Made by a program: the position numbers and the translations under genes
From: Cytophagales bacterium
GTDB lineage: Bacteria > Bacteroidota > Bacteroidia > Cytophagales > Cyclobacteriaceae
NCBI GenBank assembly: GCA_020063545.1
Contig: JAGUUF010000349.1
Location: forward strand, 1 to 8,851
Length of the DNA: 8,851 nucleotides
Direction of reading: 5' to 3'
Notes under the pieces: generated by a model
Databases searched by the model: none
Told to the model about the DNA's origin: nothing
What the model saw: the letters and a program-made list of their open reading frames with translations, nothing else
Shown: in pieces, positions 6,151 to 8,851 of the stretch
Layout of the letters: each line of letters starts with the position of its first letter
Position numbering within the stretch: position 1 is the stretch's first letter

Positions 6151-6645
6151 ATGACAAAATTGATTGCCGTGCTGCTGGTGGTGGTGAGTTGCTCACCTTC
6201 CGCAAAGCAGGAAACACAAGCCGACACAACATCACTGCTTACCGAATTGCAGGGCGAGTGGGAGCGCCTTACCAAATGGCCTGACGGCAACTGGGTGGTT
6301 TTTCGTCCGTGCGATGCAGATAACCTTACCATGCAGGTAATGGGCGATACGCTGGTCATCGGCTGGGGGCAGGATGCTTCCTTTGGCATTATCCGGTCGT
6401 TTGCCGAAAGCGAAATGCCCGGAATTTATACGATTACCGTGGACGATCAGGATGAAAACGCCACTAAAACCTATCGCATGATGTGGGAAGATGAAGCGCA
6501 TACCCTGGCCGAGTGGTGGCTGGGTGACGATGATGAATCGGTTATGGTTGTGCGAACCGGGGAGCTTGCAAAATATACTACCATCGAACAACCCTGCTAC
6601 GAGTGCTGGGAAGATTGTGAGGAAGAGATGGAGGACGTGGAATAA
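6151..6645 (+). CDS. Small lipoprotein of unknown function with a Cys-rich acidic tail
   Basis: A 164-residue protein. The N-terminus, MTKLIAVLLVVVSC, is a short lipoprotein signal peptide with lipobox VVSC, placing the lipidated Cys at residue 14. No clear acidic export signal follows the Cys (SPSAKQET), so an inner-leaflet periplasmic location is a little more likely than surface exposure. The body starts with LQGEWERLTKWPDGNWVVF, which recalls small lipocalin-like lipoproteins, and seems to be beta-rich (GDTLVIGW, GIYTITVDD, KTYRMMWED). The C-terminus is very acidic with Cys at 149, 152 and 156 in CYECWEDCEEEMEDVE, possibly disulfide-bonded or metal-binding. It starts 8 bp after the glycosyltransferase stop and probably shares its transcript. 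I do not recognise a named family. Confidence 0.83.
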   Translation: MTKLIAVLLVVVSCSPSAKQETQADTTSLLTELQGEWERLTKWPDGNWVVFRPCDADNLTMQVMGDTLVIGWGQDASFGIIRSFAESEMPGIYTITVDDQDENATKTYRMMWEDEAHTLAEWWLGDDDESVMVVRTGELAKYTTIEQPCYECWEDCEEEMEDVE

Positions 6646-6655
6646 GGTCATTCAA

Positions 6656-6689
6656 CAGGAGGTGCTTTGCCTGCGGCTCAGCACACCTG
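6656..6689. terminator. Possible weak hairpin between two convergent genes
   Basis: CAGG and GTGCT (6656-6666) can pair with AGCAC and CCTG (6680-6689) through a small internal loop, leaving a 13-base loop. It sits between the convergent stops at 6645 and 6712. There is no T-run on either side, so it is a poor intrinsic terminator. Confidence 0.22.
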
Positions 6690-6711
6690 GTACAACGGGG
6701 AAACGAATTAC

Positions 6712-7689
6712 TTAATGTTGCCGGGCAATCAGATCCTCCGCAAATTTCCGGAGCATTTCCTTAGCCGTTTTGTTTCCCTTCACCTTTTCAAGCGACTGGA
6801 ATCCTTTGCGGAAGTAGGCGTTGATTTTTTTTTCGGCTTCCTGCCGGATTTGGAGTTGATCCCAGATGGTTTTAACCGCCTTCACTTTTTCGGCCGGATC
6901 AAATGCCGTTGCTGTAAGCCACTGGTTGAGTGCAGCGTGTTGTTTTTCGTTTGCGAGTTCCAGCGCCTTCAGCAACAGGTAGGTTTTTTTATTCGCAATA
7001 ATATCGCCACCCACCTGCTTGCCGAATTTTTCCGGATCGCCATAGGCGTCAAGCAGGTCATCCATTAGTTGAAAACCGATGCCGATGTTGGTTCCGAATT
7101 CGCTTAAAGCCTTGCAGTTTGCCGGGGTTGTTTCGGCAAGTACTCCGCCCAGTTCAAGGCTAAAGCCCAGGAGTACTGCGGTTTTCTGGCGTATCATGCC
7201 AAGGTATTGCTTTTCGGTAACGGTCGTCATGGTTTCAAATTCCATGTCCCACTGCTGTCCTTCGCACACCCCTGCTGCACATTGGTTGAAGAGGGTTAGT
7301 ACCTGGTTAAGTTTTTTGGGCGGCAGCGAGAGGAACAGGTTATACACGTGTACGAGCATCACATCGCCCGAAAGGATGGCCGTGTTTACGTTCCACTTTT
7401 CGTGCACGGTTGCTTTTCCCCTTCGCAGCGGGGCGTTGTCCATAATGTCATCGTGCATGAGGGTAAAGTTGTGAAACGCTTCAACGGCTACGGCATAGGG
7501 CATCGCTTTCTTTACATCGCGCTTAAATAAGGCATACGCCAGCAACACCAGCATCGGGCGCAACCGCTTGCCGCCCAGGCTCATCAGGTACCGGATGGGT
7601 TCATACAAGGAGGCAGGCCGGCTGCCGAATTTAAGCCGCCTGATTTCAGATTCGATCAATGAAAGCCAGGTTGTTGTGTTGTTTTTCAT
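6712..7689 (-). CDS. Polyprenyl diphosphate synthase, probably short-chain (FPP/GGPP type)
   Basis: A 325-residue trans-isoprenyl diphosphate synthase that condenses isopentenyl diphosphate with an allylic diphosphate in the cytoplasm. I start at the ATG at 7689; the frame can be extended only three codons to a TTG. Motifs in order: GGKRLRP (39-45), first Asp-rich motif DDIMD (80-84) followed by RRG (89-91), GQQWDMEFE (144-152), QK (168-169), second Asp-rich motif DDLLD (210-214), and the GGD...K stretch beyond it. Phe75 lies five residues before the first DDxxD and the motif has no two-residue insertion. This is the arrangement known for type I (archaeal-type) geranylgeranyl diphosphate synthases, and long-chain enzymes usually have a small residue there. 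The product length is therefore inferred to be C15-C20. The start is 24 bp after the ribonuclease R stop, so the two are probably co-transcribed. Confidence 0.93.
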   Translation of the reverse strand: MKNNTTTWLSLIESEIRRLKFGSRPASLYEPIRYLMSLGGKRLRPMLVLLAYALFKRDVKKAMPYAVAVEAFHNFTLMHDDIMDNAPLRRGKATVHEKWNVNTAILSGDVMLVHVYNLFLSLPPKKLNQVLTLFNQCAAGVCEGQQWDMEFETMTTVTEKQYLGMIRQKTAVLLGFSLELGGVLAETTPANCKALSEFGTNIGIGFQLMDDLLDAYGDPEKFGKQVGGDIIANKKTYLLLKALELANEKQHAALNQWLTATAFDPAEKVKAVKTIWDQLQIRQEAEKKINAYFRKGFQSLEKVKGNKTAKEMLRKFAEDLIARQH

Positions 7690-7713
7690 CGGGTGCAAGT
7701 AAACAGAAAATTA

Positions 7714-8850
7714 TCACACCCCCCTATATCTTCCCTGTAGTGGAGACTTCCTGTTCTTTGATTCGGAGTCGGAATAGTCTTTTGCCAGCACCAGGTCAAT
7801 CAGCCTGCGGTCAATGTCCGTTTTCTTAACCTTAACCCGTACCTGGTCTCCGAGGGTATAAATTTTTCTGTTCCTCCGGCCGATGATGCAGTAATTCTTT
7901 TCATCGTATTCGTAGTAATCATCGTCCAGGTCGGCCATGCGGATCATGCCCTCGCACTTGGTTTCAATAATTTCAACATAAATACCCCACTCGGTTACAC
8001 CGGAAATCAGGCCGTCATAGATGGTATCGCCAGCCATCATGGACATGAACTCCACCTGTTTGTATTTAATGGATGCACGCTCGGCATCGGCAGCACGTTT
8101 TTCGCGCTCCGAGGAGTGCAGGCATTTTTCTTCGTACTCTTTTTTGTTTACGGGCTTGCCCTGGTCGAGGTAATGCTGCAGCAGCCGGTGCACCATCATA
8201 TCGGGGTACCTGCGTATGGGCGATGTAAAGTGTGTGTAGTGATCGAACGCGAGGCCGAAATGCCCCTTCGGATCGGTGGAGTATTTTGCCTTGGCCATGG
8301 CCCGCACGGCAATTTGCTGTAATACATTTTGTTCGGGCTTGCCTTCGATTTCGTCCATGAGCTTGTTGAGTGAGCGGGAGATGGACTTTTCATCAACGCT
8401 GATGCGGTGGCCGAACTGCCGGGCGAAGAGAGCGAAATCTTTTACCTTTTCCGGATCGGGATAATCGTGGATACGGTACACAAACGTATTTTTTTCTGTG
8501 CCTTTCTTCTGGCTGTAAACAAAGGTGGCCACCCGCTTGTTGGCCAGCAGCATAAACTCTTCAATAAGTTTGTGGGCGTCTTTGCGCACTTTGGGTACTA
8601 CGGCAAGCGGCCGGCCTTTTTCATCAAGTTTGAATTTTACTTCGGTGGTTTCAAAGTTTACCGCGCCTTTTGCAAACCGTTCCTTACGCAGTTTATGGGC
8701 AAGGTCATTCAGCGTTTTAAGTTCATCGGCAAACAACCCGGAGCCGCTTTCGAGTACCTGTTGCGCTTCTTCGTATGTGTAGCGGTGATCGGAATGAATG
8801 ATGGTACGGCCAAACCACTCGGTTTGCAGCTGCGCATTTTTATCGAGTTC
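7714..8850 (-). CDS. rnr: Ribonuclease R, 3' part (5' end beyond the right edge)
   Basis: The frame is open from the right edge to tandem stops TGA TAA, giving the last 378 residues of an RNase II/R family 3'-to-5' exoribonuclease. The RNB domain is represented by its second half, including HFTSPIRRYPDMMVHRLL around residue 210 of the visible part, where the Arg residues contact RNA, and SSEREKRAADAERASIKY after it. A C-terminal S1 domain follows (about 278-356: DGLISGVTEWGIYVE, EGMIRMADL, LGDQVRVKVKKTD). It ends with a short basic tail, ESKNRKSPLQGRYRGV, much shorter than the Lys-rich tail of the E. coli enzyme. The cold-shock domains and the catalytic Asp cluster lie outside the window. RNase R degrades structured RNA in the cytoplasm. 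The prenyl synthase gene follows after 24 bp. Confidence 0.95.
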   Translation of the reverse strand, partial: ELDKNAQLQTEWFGRTIIHSDHRYTYEEAQQVLESGSGLFADELKTLNDLAHKLRKERFAKGAVNFETTEVKFKLDEKGRPLAVVPKVRKDAHKLIEEFMLLANKRVATFVYSQKKGTEKNTFVYRIHDYPDPEKVKDFALFARQFGHRISVDEKSISRSLNKLMDEIEGKPEQNVLQQIAVRAMAKAKYSTDPKGHFGLAFDHYTHFTSPIRRYPDMMVHRLLQHYLDQGKPVNKKEYEEKCLHSSEREKRAADAERASIKYKQVEFMSMMAGDTIYDGLISGVTEWGIYVEIIETKCEGMIRMADLDDDYYEYDEKNYCIIGRRNRKIYTLGDQVRVKVKKTDIDRRLIDLVLAKDYSDSESKNRKSPLQGRYRGV

Positions 8851-8851
8851 A

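Noticed and set aside
6667..7068. 133-codon plus-strand frame opposite the prenyl synthase
   Set aside because: Antisense to a well-supported gene with both Asp-rich motifs; Phe/Leu-rich shadow.
1..8851. CRISPR array, toxin-antitoxin or defence island, insertion sequence, phage or tRNA genes
   Set aside because: None of their marks (regular spacers, transposase or integrase motifs, tRNA folds, known defence domains) are present.

Overview
The window reads as a chromosomal segment of a Bacteroidota bacterium, probably of the Cytophagales type (lineage inferred from gene content). The main evidence is two secreted proteins with the two C-terminal sorting signals of the type IX secretion system (T9SS): a type A tail and a type B (CHU_C, gliding-motility-associated) tail. 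Both have Gln just after the predicted signal-peptidase cut. Shine-Dalgarno sites are not conspicuous, which also fits the phylum.

Layout from left to right. (1) Positions 1-148, minus strand: start of a small conserved hypothetical gene that runs off the left edge. (2) Positions 325-1132, plus strand: an ECF sigma factor overlapped by a small acidic, soluble, anti-sigma-like gene. (3) Positions 1133-4858, minus strand: two large secreted-protein genes, an SBBP beta-propeller protein with a type A tail (upstream) and a type B tail protein (downstream), separated by a clear intrinsic terminator. (4) Positions 4964-6645, plus strand: a GT4 glycosyltransferase and a small lipoprotein, 8 bp apart. 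(5) Positions 6712-8850, minus strand: ribonuclease R (5' part cut by the window edge) followed 24 bp later by a short-chain polyprenyl diphosphate synthase.

The most interesting region is the secreted pair. Each gene is intact apart from one frame break, and each break lies exactly in a repeat tract. In the type B gene a run of ten T (coding strand) puts the two halves out of frame; one more T restores a single 486-residue protein across a motif that looks conserved. In the propeller gene, a 10-bp unit present three times sits inside the signal-peptide codons. With one or four copies the ATG at 4858 would read into a good signal peptide and the whole 718-residue frame; with the three copies seen here it does not. 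This suggests switching by repeat slippage (phase variation) of two neighbouring surface or secreted proteins. Sequencing or assembly error, or recent pseudogene formation, are the alternatives.

The remaining genes are ordinary housekeeping or envelope genes. I see no RNA gene, CRISPR array, insertion sequence or phage gene, and no gene-free stretch longer than 300 bases.
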